Shown here one piece after another: positions 8,836-17,918 of a stretch of 64,000 nt of DNA. The first letter of the stretch is position 1, and every line of letters begins with the position of its first letter. Under the pieces are notes generated by a model. That model saw nothing but the letters and a program-made list of their open reading frames with translations, made no database searches and was not told the DNA's origin. The stretch comes from Jiella pacifica (GTDB taxonomy: Bacteria; Pseudomonadota; Alphaproteobacteria; Rhizobiales; Rhizobiaceae). The DNA is taken from positions 62,001 through 126,000 of the forward strand of contig NZ_JAAAMG010000003.1 in NCBI RefSeq assembly GCF_010500815.1, read 5' to 3'. Position numbers and translations under genes: made by a program.

Positions 8836-10544
8836 GCCGCGTGTTCCATCGTTTCCTTCGTCACCGTTCTGGCGATCCTGTACAGGGCGAATCCGACGGC
8901 TGCGACGACCGCGGTCCAGAACAGGGGGGTGGGGAAGGACGGCCGGTCTGGGAGATTGGGCGCGGCGATGGTCTGCAGGTAGAGCCGGTTGGCAAAGGCG
9001 TCCTGGCGGGCTTCCTCGAAGGTCGCATAGGCATGGGTCAGAGCCTGGATGGCGAGATCGCGCTCCAGGTTCAGCCGTTCGTAGCTCGACATCTTCGATG
9101 CCAGGGAGGAGTCCGCGCCCGCAAGACCGAGACGGATCTGCTGGATCTGATCCTGCAATGCCTGGCGCTGCTCCCCGAGACTTCTGAGGCGGGGATTCTT
9201 CGGGGCCGACGCCTTCAATTGGGCGATCTCGGTGTCGATGCCGGTCATCTGCTGGGTGAGCGCGGTCATCAGCTCGATCTGTGACGTGGACTGGACGGAG
9301 GGATCGAGGATCTTTTCCGTATTGCGGAAGTCCGTCATGCGATTCTGAATGTCCCGGACGCGATCTTCGTCCTCGGCGACGATGTTCTTGGCAAAGGCGA
9401 TGGCATCGTTGGTCGCCCGGTCGTTCAGCCGGTTGATCAGGATTTCGGCCTCCTTGAGGAGGGCGGTGGCCAGTTCCTGGGCGTCCTGGGGGGTGAAGGC
9501 GGTGACCTCGAGCCTCGAGATGCCGGTGTCGGCGTCGATGCGGACCTCGATGGCGTCGCGCATCGCCTCGTACAGACCCTCCTTGGTCTCGTCGTAGAAG
9601 ATGCCGGGATAGCCGCTCATCACATCCGCCGACGGATGCATCAGCTTGGCTTTGAGGTCGACGTCCTCGGCCAGGTGATCGGTCGCATCGCGCGACTGGA
9701 AGAAGACGACGATCGCTTCGCTGGAATCGTCGGAGCGTCCCAGCCCCGGCAGAGCAGCACCCGCCGTCAGGGGAGAGCCGCCCTTGCGAATGACGTAGCT
9801 CGCCTCGGAGGTGTAGCGGTCGGCGGCGAAGAAGCCGAGATAGATCCCGGTGACCAGGGTCGGCAGAACGACGAAGGCCAGAAACAGCCAGGGCGGCTTG
9901 CGGCCGCCGCCGGTCTTGGCGATGGGCTCGTCCAGCCGCCGCACGGTGCCGACGGTTCCCGGCTCGAGCGCATGGTGCTCCGTCGCCGGAGAGCGCTTCG
10001 AGGGATCTGCGAGCGGCCGCGGCGAGACGTAGTCGCCCGGCGCGGTCCTGGCGACCGGCGCCGCGACCTCGGGTAGACGGTCGGCAGGCCCGAGCGTGGG
10101 CGCGTCGGCCAGTTGCGGGTCCTGCCGGGGATCGCGCCTCGGAGCGCCGACTGACGGTTCCCGGCCGTTCTTCAGGACGGGGTCGCGCCGTCGACCGTCG
10201 CCCGCCGGGCCGTCGCCGGGTGTGCGACGCCGATGCAGGGCCTGGAACTCCAGGGCCTCGATCTTGTCGAAGACGTTCTTGACGCTGACGAGGGGGGCGT
10301 TGAGCGCTTTCCCGACACGCGCGAGGGGGCCGTTGCGATCGTCGCTCGGCCGGCCCTGCGGGGCGGTTCGAACCGTCGTCGACAGGCTCCTGCCGGACTT
10401 GCCGAGCGGATCGGAAGCAGGCTCACGCGGCGCCTTGGCCGATCGCGGCGAGGGTTTCGGCAGTTCACGCGCCCGCGACTTGGCGGTCGTCTCCGCCGAA
10501 GCGGGTTTCCGCGATTTGCCCTTGCGTGTCAGGAAAGAAGACAT
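8832..10544 (-). CDS. kpsE: Capsule export inner-membrane protein with long N-terminal arm
   Basis: 570 residues. The C-terminal 350 form a normal polysaccharide co-polymerase type 3 (KpsE/CtrB) protein: a transmembrane helix at about 218-240, the FFAADRYTSEASYVIRKGG pattern, a coiled-coil periplasmic arm, the AAPNLPDRPSFP block and a second helix near the C-terminus. The first about 217 residues are a cytoplasmic extension rich in Arg, Pro, Ala and Ser, probably disordered, and not part of the usual family. The start at 10544 lies 7 bp after the kpsM stop with AGGG over that stop codon. A second, shorter kpsE-like gene lies at 3632-4813. The gene overlaps kpsT by 4 bp. Confidence 0.88.
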   Translation of the reverse strand: MSSFLTRKGKSRKPASAETTAKSRARELPKPSPRSAKAPREPASDPLGKSGRSLSTTVRTAPQGRPSDDRNGPLARVGKALNAPLVSVKNVFDKIEALEFQALHRRRTPGDGPAGDGRRRDPVLKNGREPSVGAPRRDPRQDPQLADAPTLGPADRLPEVAAPVARTAPGDYVSPRPLADPSKRSPATEHHALEPGTVGTVRRLDEPIAKTGGGRKPPWLFLAFVVLPTLVTGIYLGFFAADRYTSEASYVIRKGGSPLTAGAALPGLGRSDDSSEAIVVFFQSRDATDHLAEDVDLKAKLMHPSADVMSGYPGIFYDETKEGLYEAMRDAIEVRIDADTGISRLEVTAFTPQDAQELATALLKEAEILINRLNDRATNDAIAFAKNIVAEDEDRVRDIQNRMTDFRNTEKILDPSVQSTSQIELMTALTQQMTGIDTEIAQLKASAPKNPRLRSLGEQRQALQDQIQQIRLGLAGADSSLASKMSSYERLNLERDLAIQALTHAYATFEEARQDAFANRLYLQTIAAPNLPDRPSFPTPLFWTAVVAAVGFALYRIARTVTKETMEHAA

Positions 10545-10551
10545 CCGCACC

Positions 10552-11403
10552 CTAAGCGACATGGAGATTGCGCTCGGCATGCTTGATGAAAGCCAGCCCG
10601 AGCCAGAATGCGATGATGCCACAAACGAAAAGATACCAGCCATCGTAGTAGTAGGTGAGCCGTGGGCCCATGAAGCCGGCCCGGAACATCTCCTGAGCAT
10701 GTACCATGGGGAACAGCAGGAGGAAGTCGCGGACGCGTTGCGGCATCCAGTCGACCATGTAGAAGGCGCCGGTGAGAGGCAGCATGAAGTACATGACCGG
10801 CTGAATCATCCGTTCGATAGGCTTGGACATTTCGACGAGGCCGCCGAGACACAACGCGAAGCCACCGGAAAACAGCGTCATCAGCACCCATGCCAAAACC
10901 ATCAGCAGCGGGTCGTGGACGAGTTCGACGAAACCGAAGAGATAGAGAAGCAGGTAGCAGAACAGGAACGACAGGAACGTCGAAATCGACTCCATCAGGA
11001 TTTGGGCGAGGATCGTGTCGAGCACGCGCACATTCTGATGAAAAAGCAGGCCGGTGCTCAGTTTCAGAGCATTCGTGCCGCGGCTGACGATGTGCCGCCA
11101 GATCGTCAGCATGGAATAGCCGGTCAGCGCGAAGGCGATCACCGAGACCCCGTGGGTCACCGAGCCCTTCATGACCGACCAGAGGATGATGATCCCGCCG
11201 ATCAACAGCACGGGCTCGCCGATCAACCACAGGAAACCGATGTTCTCGCGACCATAGCGGGCCATCATGTCGCGGATCATCAGGGCCCTGATCACCCGCC
11301 ACTGCGTCGCCAATCTCGACAGGAAATCGCGCAACCCATCGCCATATCTGGCGAGGCGAGCGGTGGCATTGCGCCTATCGTTCGTTTCCGTTGCAACTGT
11401 CAT
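10552..11403 (-). CDS. kpsM: Capsule ABC exporter permease
   Basis: A 283-residue ABC-2 type permease of the KpsM/CtrC class. It has a cytoplasmic N-terminus (QWRVIRALMIRDMMARYGR), then about six hydrophobic segments, including GFLWLIGEPVLLIGGIIILW and the C-terminal YYYDGWYLFVCGIIAFWLG. It forms the membrane pore for capsule export with KpsT. The start at 11403 has AGAGG seven bases upstream and fits the usual N-terminus; a much longer open frame upstream was not used. It is the first gene of the minus-strand capsule operon, so its promoter should be in the 568-bp divergent region that follows it in coordinates. Confidence 0.92.
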   Translation of the reverse strand: MTVATETNDRRNATARLARYGDGLRDFLSRLATQWRVIRALMIRDMMARYGRENIGFLWLIGEPVLLIGGIIILWSVMKGSVTHGVSVIAFALTGYSMLTIWRHIVSRGTNALKLSTGLLFHQNVRVLDTILAQILMESISTFLSFLFCYLLLYLFGFVELVHDPLLMVLAWVLMTLFSGGFALCLGGLVEMSKPIERMIQPVMYFMLPLTGAFYMVDWMPQRVRDFLLLFPMVHAQEMFRAGFMGPRLTYYYDGWYLFVCGIIAFWLGLAFIKHAERNLHVA

Positions 11404-11971
11404 CGGTCTGCCTCTCAGGACCACCTCGTCACACCAACGACACTTCCGCAGACAGCGGGGCGAGCCGTGCATGGCGGCGCCGAGTTCTTTCCGATACCGG
11501 TTCCAAGGCGCTGTCCGCAAGCGCTTCGACGGCAAGGACCATGCCAAGCCGTCCCCGAAGGCGCATATGCAGCGCTTGTGCCGTTTTTGTGATGGCGCGG
11601 CCAGCCCGCTGCGACCTGGACGACATTCACTGAACATACCCGGAAATGGGCCGCGACGCGACTGTTGCAGGAAACCAACAGGAGCTCGTCAAACCGGGGA
11701 TCTGAGGGGGTGACAAAGGCCTGCGTTTACCCTCGGCGCTTCAGGCTGTGGCAGAAGGGTGCCGTGGTCTGCCGGCCGCCGACACTCTCCGGCGCCGACG
11801 AGATCCCGGTTTTGCGGGAGATCGAAGGAACGAAGGAGGGTGCCGATGGCCGGTTCGGTGTCCGTCGCAACCCCGCTGCTTCGACGCGCGGGAAGGGGAG
11901 TGCGGCTCGAGACCGGCCCCCAGTTGGTGACGACCGGCATTGTGACGACGGGCATAGAGAGGCATTCGAAG
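11404..11971. other. Divergent capsule promoter region
   Basis: 568 bp between the divergent kpsM and kpsD-like genes, expected to hold promoters for both directions. No convincing -35/-10 pair or operator stood out. It contains an unusually strong Shine-Dalgarno sequence, AAGGAGGG at 11833-11840, five bases before an ATG at 11846 that is in frame with the kpsD-like gene. The codons between 11846 and 11972 include AGG, GGA and ATA, which are rare in the neighbouring genes. Confidence 0.5.
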
Positions 11972-13237
11972 ATGGCGACGACGCAAGTGAACTCCTCGAC
12001 GGCGGCGCTGGGCGGGGTGGCCGGGCGGGCGAGGCCGCATCGGCGCGGCGGGGCGCGGGTGGTTCTGGCGGCGCTGGCGGCGGGGCTCCTGTCGGGCTGC
12101 GCGGCGCTGCCGGCGGCGGGGCCGACGGCGGGTGCCTTCGTCGGCAATGTCGACGAGACGGCGGTGCAGTGGCGCAACGGCTATCTGCTGGTCCCGGTCG
12201 ACGACACCGTCCTCGCCTATCAGCAGGAAGAGCCGCGGCCGAGCTTTCGCGGCATCGCCAGCCAGTCGCTGCCCTCCGACACCGGCATCGGCGTCGGCGA
12301 CGTCGTCCAGGTGACGCTGTTCGAGGCCGGCGTCGGCGGGCTGTTCTCCTCGCTCAATGCCGGCGGCCAGGGCTCGTCCTCGGTGCGTCTGCCCGAGCAG
12401 CAGGTCGCCCGCGACGGCTCGATCACCATTCCCTATGCCGGCCGCGTCCGCGTCGCCGGCTCGACCGCCTCGGCCGTCGAGCAACGCATCGTCGCCGCCC
12501 TGCGAGATCGCGCCATCGAGCCGCAGGCCGTCGTCGCCGTGGCGCAGGGCAATTCGACGACGGTGACGGTGACCGGCGATGCGGTCACCGGCGCCTCGGT
12601 GCCGATCCCGGCCTCCGGGTTGAAGCTGCTCGACCTGATCGCCCGGGTCGGCGGGCCGAAGACGCCGATCTACGAGACCGCCGTGTCGCTCACCCGCGGC
12701 GGGCGGACGGTGCAGATGCCGTTCTCCGAACTCGCCAACGATCCGACCGAGGACGTCTATGTGCGCCCCGGCGACGTCGTGCTTCTGACCCGCCAGCCGC
12801 GCACCTACGTGGCGCTCGGCGCGACCGGCAAGAGCGACCAGCTGCCGCTGCAGGGCTACGAGATGTCGCTGGCCGAGGCGCTCGCCCAGGTCGGCGGTCT
12901 CAACCCCACCCTCGCCAATCCGAAGGGCGTCTTCGTGCTCAGGCGCGAGCCGGGGGCGGAGATGGTCGCCCGCTACGAGGGCCAGGCCTTCACCCGCGCC
13001 GGGCCGGGCGAGGACGCCACCCGCCTTGCCGGCGAGATCCCGGTGATCTACCGCTTCGACCTGCGCCAGCCGTCCGGCCTCCTTAACGCCCAGGACTTCC
13101 GCATCCACGACGGCGACATGGTCTATGTCGCGACCGCCCCATTCGTCCCGGTCAAGCAGGCCCTCGACGCCTTCTCAGGCGTCGTCTCGCCGGCCCTCTC
13201 CGTCGCCAATACCGCGAGCGTCCTGGCGACGCGCTGA
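11972..13237 (+). CDS. kpsD: Outer-membrane capsule export lipoprotein (KpsD/CtrA/Wza family)
   Basis: 421 residues from this start. A lipoprotein signal peptide (basic RPHRRGGAR, hydrophobic VVLAALAAGLL, lipobox LSGC with Cys43) is followed by a polysaccharide-export domain (GDVVQVTLFEAG) and SLBB-like repeats (GDAVTGASVPIPASGLKLL; VGGPKTP; VALGATGKSD). The family forms the outer-membrane channel for capsule. It is divergent from the kpsMET operon and thus completes the export machine. An alternative start at 11846 has a far stronger ribosome site but would put the lipobox 42 residues further in and uses atypical codons; it cannot be excluded. A long third-position GC bias supports the frame. 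Confidence 0.88.
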   Translation: MATTQVNSSTAALGGVAGRARPHRRGGARVVLAALAAGLLSGCAALPAAGPTAGAFVGNVDETAVQWRNGYLLVPVDDTVLAYQQEEPRPSFRGIASQSLPSDTGIGVGDVVQVTLFEAGVGGLFSSLNAGGQGSSSVRLPEQQVARDGSITIPYAGRVRVAGSTASAVEQRIVAALRDRAIEPQAVVAVAQGNSTTVTVTGDAVTGASVPIPASGLKLLDLIARVGGPKTPIYETAVSLTRGGRTVQMPFSELANDPTEDVYVRPGDVVLLTRQPRTYVALGATGKSDQLPLQGYEMSLAEALAQVGGLNPTLANPKGVFVLRREPGAEMVARYEGQAFTRAGPGEDATRLAGEIPVIYRFDLRQPSGLLNAQDFRIHDGDMVYVATAPFVPVKQALDAFSGVVSPALSVANTASVLATR

Positions 13238-13447
13238 CCACCCACCGACATCGCGGGGCCGTTCCTGGGGGCGCTTCGCCCGTCCGGCTCGACAGGCCAA
13301 TCGCCGTGCTGGCCCCATGGGCTGTGACCCGGCCGGCCGGAGACGACGACCGGCGCCGAACCCGGCATCCGGCCCGTCGATCCCGGCGGGCGACGATGGC
13401 GGGCCGTGTCCGATGGGCGGACGTTTCGGCGCCCTTGCCAGTCGATA

Positions 13448-14572
13448 TCAAAGCCTGTCGAAGCGAGCGACGAACCGCCGATCGATCCAGTCCTTCAGCC
13501 GAAGAAAAAACCGCGACTGGAGCGCGATGCCGTTTCGAACGGCGATCGCCTCGCCGCTCGCAAGCGCAAGCAGCATGAGATAGGCGGTCTGCGCCCGATA
13601 CCGGCGTAGCGGGCGGGCGAGGGCGGCTCGGCGAAGGTTTTCGGCGAGCACCGGCCCTTGCCGAACCGCGAAGACACCAGCCTTCGGCCGCTCCTGGCCG
13701 ATCAGGGTGACGCAGTCGCCGGCGGCGAAGAGCGTGTCGTCGTCCTTTGCCTGGAGTGTCGGGCGGACTTCGAGAAAGCCGGCTTCGTCGATGCCGAGGC
13801 CGGATCGCCGCAACAACTTCGGCGCGGCGGCCGCCGTCGTCACCAGCGCCGCGTCGGCCGGAACGAGGCGACCATCGTCCAGAACCACGGCTCGCTCCTC
13901 GATCCGCGCGGCCCGCCGGCCTTCGACGAGGTCGATCCTCGCCTCGGCGAGCGCATTGCGCGCCAGCCGGCGTCCACGCCCGGGCAGGCCGGCAAGCAGG
14001 CCGTTGCCGGCGATCAGGGTGATTGCGACGGACCCGCCATCTCCGGGGATCCGCCCTTCGGCGTCGGCGCGCTTTCGCAAGGCATGAGCGAGCTCGAAGC
14101 CCGCCGGCCCGCCGCCAACGACGGCGAGGTTCACGATGCGACCGCTGCGAAGATCGGCGAGAAGCCGGTCCAATTTCTCCCGAAACGTCGAGATCGGCTT
14201 GACGATCAGGCAGTGGCTCGCGGCGCCCTCGATCGCCGAGACGTCCGGGACGATGCCGAGGTCGAGGGAGAGCAGCGAATAGGCAACCGGGGAATTATCT
14301 TTGACGCGGATCTCGCGCCGCTGCCTGTCGATCGCCGTCGCCTCCCCATGCACGAAGCGCGCACCGGCTCGCTTGGCGAGACGTTCGAGGTCGATCTCGC
14401 CGGAGTCGATCGGATACTGGCCCGAGACACGGCCGGGCAGCATGCCGGAATAGGGCGCAAAGGCTTCTTTCGCGACCAGCGTCAGCCGCGCGCCGTCCAG
14501 AGGCTTCTTCGCAAAGGCTTCGAGGACGAAGAGATGGGCGTGGCCGCCGCCGATGAGGACGATGTCGCACAT
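13448..14572 (-). CDS. FAD/NAD(P)-dependent oxidoreductase, SelD-N-terminal-like
   Basis: 374 residues with a two-dinucleotide-binding-domain fold. FAD is bound by VLIGGGHAHLFVL at the N-terminus, NAD(P)H by LAVVGGGPAGFELAHAL in the middle, and FAD again by the DTLFAAGDCVTL stretch. The beginning (GGGHAH) and the APYSGMLPG motif are those of the pyridine-nucleotide-disulfide oxidoreductase domain often fused in front of selenophosphate synthetase. Here the kinase part is absent and the protein ends after the oxidoreductase. Substrate unknown; NDH-2-like quinone reduction is possible. It is a lone gene, convergent with kpsD and followed upstream by the cysN tail. Confidence 0.78.
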   Translation of the reverse strand: MCDIVLIGGGHAHLFVLEAFAKKPLDGARLTLVAKEAFAPYSGMLPGRVSGQYPIDSGEIDLERLAKRAGARFVHGEATAIDRQRREIRVKDNSPVAYSLLSLDLGIVPDVSAIEGAASHCLIVKPISTFREKLDRLLADLRSGRIVNLAVVGGGPAGFELAHALRKRADAEGRIPGDGGSVAITLIAGNGLLAGLPGRGRRLARNALAEARIDLVEGRRAARIEERAVVLDDGRLVPADAALVTTAAAAPKLLRRSGLGIDEAGFLEVRPTLQAKDDDTLFAAGDCVTLIGQERPKAGVFAVRQGPVLAENLRRAALARPLRRYRAQTAYLMLLALASGEAIAVRNGIALQSRFFLRLKDWIDRRFVARFDRL

Positions 14573-14673
14573 GGGCGCAGCCTATGGCCGAACGCGGGAC
14601 GGGCGGCAAGGCGCGGCGGCGCCGCAGCTGCGCCCGGCTGGGCCGAGGAAGTCCGCCGGAGCGCGGATGTCGC

Positions 14674-14841
14674 TCAGCCGATGAAGCCGCAGATCACGGC
14701 GGCGCAGACGAGCACCGCCGCGGCGAGCTGCAGGAGTTCCATCACCGGCTTCGCCGGCCGATAGCGGCGTCGATCGCCGCCGATCGGGCGAAAGCCGGCC
14801 TCTTCCGCGCCGTCGGTAGCCTCGGCGCAGCAGGCCGTCAT
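14674..14841 (-). CDS. Small single-pass membrane protein coupled to cysN
   Basis: A 55-residue reading frame. Its ATG (14841) overlaps the cysN stop (14838-14840) as ATGA, the same coupling used throughout this region. The N-terminal 33 residues are polar and basic (RPIGGDRRRYRP); the C-terminal 22 (MELLQLAAAVLVCAAVICGF) form one hydrophobic helix with two cysteines. It is not a family I recognise. The coupling, clean stop and hydrophobic helix argue for a real gene, and its helix may pair with the hydrophobic tail of the CysN encoded just before it. It could also be a chance frame over the cysN terminator region. Confidence 0.5.
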   Translation of the reverse strand: MTACCAEATDGAEEAGFRPIGGDRRRYRPAKPVMELLQLAAAVLVCAAVICGFIG

Positions 14842-16577
14842 ATGCCGCCTCCCTCGTCGACGACGGTCGGGTCGAGCTTGCGCTCCTCCGGCAGGCGGTC
14901 GGCGCCGAAGGCGACCGCGAGGAAGGGCCGCAGCAGGAAGTCCAGCAGCGCCAGCACCGGCACCAGAAGGAGCGGCATCTGGAAGATCAGCGCCAGGAAG
15001 CCGACCAGAACGGACCCGGCGATCCGGGCTCTGATCTTCGCCTGCCGGTGTTCGGCCCGGTGCTCTGCGCCGCCGCGAGCCGCCTCGCCGAGCCAGAGAT
15101 CGGCCAGCCGGGCAAGGCCGGAGCGGTTCTCGGCATGGCCTTCCGGCGCCACGGCTTCGGGCTCGCCGACCGTCCGCACCACGCCGAGCGCCACCGTTTC
15201 GTTCGACACCGGATCGATCAGGATGAAGGCGCCGAGATCGCGATTCTCGCCATAGGGCAGAGCCACCACCGGCCGCTCGGCCGTCAGCTTGACGCGGCCG
15301 ATCTCGTTCATCGTCAGGGCGTCGGCGGGCCTCGTCTCGTAGGAATGGATGTCGATCGCGCCGTCGAGCGAGGACAGCGTCGCCGGCGTTTGGGCGCTGC
15401 CGATCTTGACGATCATCCGCCCACCCTTGATCAGCGGCCGGTTCGCCATCCACAGGAGGTCGCCGGAAAAGCTCCGCGAAACGCCGGTCGGCGCATTTGC
15501 GGCGGTGATCACGTCGCCGCGCGAGACGTCGATCTCGTCGGTAAGGGTGATCGTCACCGCCTCGCCCGCCTCGGCGCTTGCCACCTCGCCATCCGGGCCG
15601 AAGACACCCTTGACGCGGCTGCGTCCGCCCGAGGGAAGGGCGACGATCGCGTCACCCCTGGCGACCTTGCCGCCGACGATCGAGCCGGAGAAGCCTCTGA
15701 AGTCGAGATTCGGCCGGTTCACCCACTGCACCGGCAGCCGGAACGGCTCGGCGCCGGCGTCGAAAGTCTCCGGCTCGACGGTTTCGAGCCGTTCGAGCAG
15801 GGTCTCGCCGCGATACCAAGGCGTATTCGGCGAAGGCGCCACGATGTTGTCGCCGGCCTTCGCCGAGACCGGCACGAAGGTCACGTCGGTGAAGCCGAGC
15901 GTCGGCAGGATCGCCTGGTAGCCGCGCTTGATCTCCTCGAAGCGCGCCTCGGAGTAATCGACGAGATCCATCTTGTTGATCGCGACGATCACCGACTTGA
16001 TGCCGACCAGCGAGGTGATGAAGGAGTGCCGCCGGGTCTGCGACAGGATCCCTTTTCTGGCGTCGACCAGGATGATCGCCAGCTCCGCCTGGGAGGCGCC
16101 GGTCGCCATGTTGCGGGTATATTGCTCGTGACCCGGCGTGTCGGCGATGATGAAGGCGCGATTGCCGGTCGAGAAGTAGCGATAGGCGACGTCGATGGTG
16201 ATGCCCTGTTCGCGCTCCGCCGACAGGCCGTCGACGAGCAGCGCGAAGTCGAGATCCTCGCCGGTGGTGCCGAATTTCTTGGTATCGCGCTTCAGCGCTT
16301 CCATCTGGTCGTCGAAGACCGAGTTGGTCTCGAACAAGAGGCGCCCGATCAGCGTCGACTTGCCGTCGTCGACGGAGCCGCAGGTGATGAAGCGCAGGAG
16401 CGAGGCCGCGGGCGAGACGAGCGGCTTCATCGCGCCTTGCGGATCGATCACTTCGCCGTCGGTCGCGCTGTCCGGCGCCGGGCCGGCGAAGGTCTCGTCC
16501 TCGAGCGCAGCAGGGATCGAGCCCTGGGCGAGGTCGGCTTCGTCGGGAAGGCGGCGGGCGGTGATGGGGCTCGTCAT
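14838..16577 (-). CDS. cysN: Sulfate adenylyltransferase subunit 1 (GTPase) with hydrophobic C-terminal tail
   Basis: 579 residues. The EF-Tu-like GTPase has G1 GSVDDGKST at about 67-75, DTPGHEQYTRNMATGASQA (G3) and INKMD (G4), followed by two beta-barrel domains, ending near residue 480. GTP hydrolysis drives APS formation by CysD. Many rhizobial proteins continue into an APS kinase (CysC, as in NodQ); here the last about 100 residues instead contain a basic linker and a hydrophobic segment at about 520-557 (GSVLVGFLALIFQM, then LLLVPVLALLDFLL), suggesting membrane attachment. About 50 extra residues precede the usual N-terminus. The ATG overlaps the cysD stop by one base (TGATG), and the stop overlaps the small gene that follows. 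Confidence 0.92.
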   Translation of the reverse strand: MTSPITARRLPDEADLAQGSIPAALEDETFAGPAPDSATDGEVIDPQGAMKPLVSPAASLLRFITCGSVDDGKSTLIGRLLFETNSVFDDQMEALKRDTKKFGTTGEDLDFALLVDGLSAEREQGITIDVAYRYFSTGNRAFIIADTPGHEQYTRNMATGASQAELAIILVDARKGILSQTRRHSFITSLVGIKSVIVAINKMDLVDYSEARFEEIKRGYQAILPTLGFTDVTFVPVSAKAGDNIVAPSPNTPWYRGETLLERLETVEPETFDAGAEPFRLPVQWVNRPNLDFRGFSGSIVGGKVARGDAIVALPSGGRSRVKGVFGPDGEVASAEAGEAVTITLTDEIDVSRGDVITAANAPTGVSRSFSGDLLWMANRPLIKGGRMIVKIGSAQTPATLSSLDGAIDIHSYETRPADALTMNEIGRVKLTAERPVVALPYGENRDLGAFILIDPVSNETVALGVVRTVGEPEAVAPEGHAENRSGLARLADLWLGEAARGGAEHRAEHRQAKIRARIAGSVLVGFLALIFQMPLLLVPVLALLDFLLRPFLAVAFGADRLPEERKLDPTVVDEGGGI

Positions 16578-17479
16578 CAGAAATAGCCTTCCTGCTTCTT
16601 CTCTTCCATCGAGGCGCCGGAATCCTGGTCGATCACCCGACCCTGACGTTCGGAAACGCGCGAGGAGCGCATTTCCCCGATGATGTCGTCGAGCGATGCG
16701 GCGGAAGATTCCACAGCGCCGGTCAGCGGATAGCAGCCGAGGGTGCGGAAGCGCACCATCATCGTCTCGACGCTCTCGCCGGGCTTCAGCTCCATGCGGT
16801 CGTCGTCCTTCATGATCAGCGCACCGTCGCGCCGGATGATCGGGCGCGGCGCGGCGAAATAGAGCGGCACGACGGGAATGTTCTCGATGGCGATGTAGTG
16901 CCAGACGTCCTGCTCGGTCCAGTTCGACAGCGGGAAGACGCGGAAGCTCTCGCCCTTCTTCTTGCGGGTGTTGAACAGGCGCCAGGGCTCCGGCCGTTGG
17001 TTCTTGGCGTCCCAGCGGTGCTCCGGTGTGCGCAGCGAGAAGACCCGCTCCTTGGCGCGGCTCTTCTCCTCGTCGCGCCGCGCACCGCCGAAGGCCATGT
17101 CGAACTTGTACTTGTCGAGCGCCTGCTTCAGCGCCTCGGTCTTCATCACGTCGGTGTGGACGCGCGAACCGGAGGCGAACGGGTTGATCCCGGCCCTGAC
17201 GCCCTCCTGATTGGTGTGGACGATCAGATCGAGACCGAGCTCCTTCGCCCGCCGGTCGCGGAATTCGATCATCTCCCGGAACTTCCAGGTCGTGTCGACG
17301 TGCAAGAGCGGGAAGGGCGGCTTGCCCGGCTTGAAGGCCTTCATCGCGAGATGCAGCATGACGGCCGAATCCTTGCCGATCGAATACAGCATCACCGGAT
17401 TCTCGGCGCTCGCCGCCGCCTCGCGGATGATGAAGATCGACTCGGCCTCGAGCCGCTGCAGATGGGTCATGTGCTTCAT
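16577..17479 (-). CDS. cysD: Sulfate adenylyltransferase subunit 2
   Basis: A 300-residue PP-loop ATP pyrophosphatase of the CysD type. SIGKDS at 33-38 binds ATP pyrophosphate. The [23 protein letters not shown] and [16 protein letters not shown] motifs are all intact. It forms adenosine 5'-phosphosulfate (APS) from ATP and sulfate together with CysN, in the cytoplasm. The start at 17479 has only a weak AAAAGG upstream. The gene heads a cysD-cysN-small-protein unit. It is separated from cysH by 503 bp that contain three intergenic repeats, so it may have its own promoter. Confidence 0.95.
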   Translation of the reverse strand: MKHMTHLQRLEAESIFIIREAAASAENPVMLYSIGKDSAVMLHLAMKAFKPGKPPFPLLHVDTTWKFREMIEFRDRRAKELGLDLIVHTNQEGVRAGINPFASGSRVHTDVMKTEALKQALDKYKFDMAFGGARRDEEKSRAKERVFSLRTPEHRWDAKNQRPEPWRLFNTRKKKGESFRVFPLSNWTEQDVWHYIAIENIPVVPLYFAAPRPIIRRDGALIMKDDDRMELKPGESVETMMVRFRTLGCYPLTGAVESSAASLDDIIGEMRSSRVSERQGRVIDQDSGASMEEKKQEGYF

Positions 17480-17596
17480 GGTCGAAGCCTTTTCGTTTCG
17501 GGCGGCGGCAGTGGGGCCGCAGAGGGGAGTGTCGTCTGTCAGTCAGGGTTTCGCGGGCGGCTCGTTCCCGGTCGTGAAATGCGTCGGCGGAGTGAA

Positions 17597-17659
17597 AGCT
17601 CCCTCATCCTGAGGTGCGAGCCCGGCCAGGCCGGGGGAGCCTCGAAGGGCGAGGGAGCT
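17597..17659. repeat. CCTCATCCTGAGG/GAAGGACGAGG-type intergenic palindrome, copy 1
   Basis: The arms AGCTCCCTC (17597-17605) and GAGGGAGCT (17651-17659) are perfect inverted repeats. Inside are the family marks CATCCTGAGGTGCGAG and CCTCGAAGGGCGAGG. This is the class of short palindromes widely scattered between genes in Hyphomicrobiales. It has no coding capacity. Confidence 0.8.
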
Positions 17660-17719
17660 TTCGCGGGCAGGACTTGGCTGCCTTGAGTGGCATTACGCTG
17701 GACCGGTTGGTGCCGAGCG

Positions 17720-17766
17720 CCCCTCGCCCTTCGAGGCTCGCTGCGCTCGCACCTCAGGATGAGGGG
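17720..17766. repeat. Intergenic palindrome, copy 2 (inverted)
   Basis: CCCCTCGCCCTTCGAGGC at one end and CACCTCAGGATGAGGGG at the other, the reverse orientation of copy 1. The centre (TCGCTGCGCTCGC) is itself palindromic. It has no coding capacity. Confidence 0.8.
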
Positions 17767-17918
17767 CTACTGGGATGCCGCGCCGAGACTGCGTCCGCTC
17801 AAAGAACTCAGATCAGCACTATGCAGGTCCGCTCGTCGTTCGGTCCGCTTTCTGCCCTTTCGGAACTTCCGGCCTCGGAGTTTCGAACGAGCCGCTAGCC
17901 AGCGCGCCGCACCGTCGC

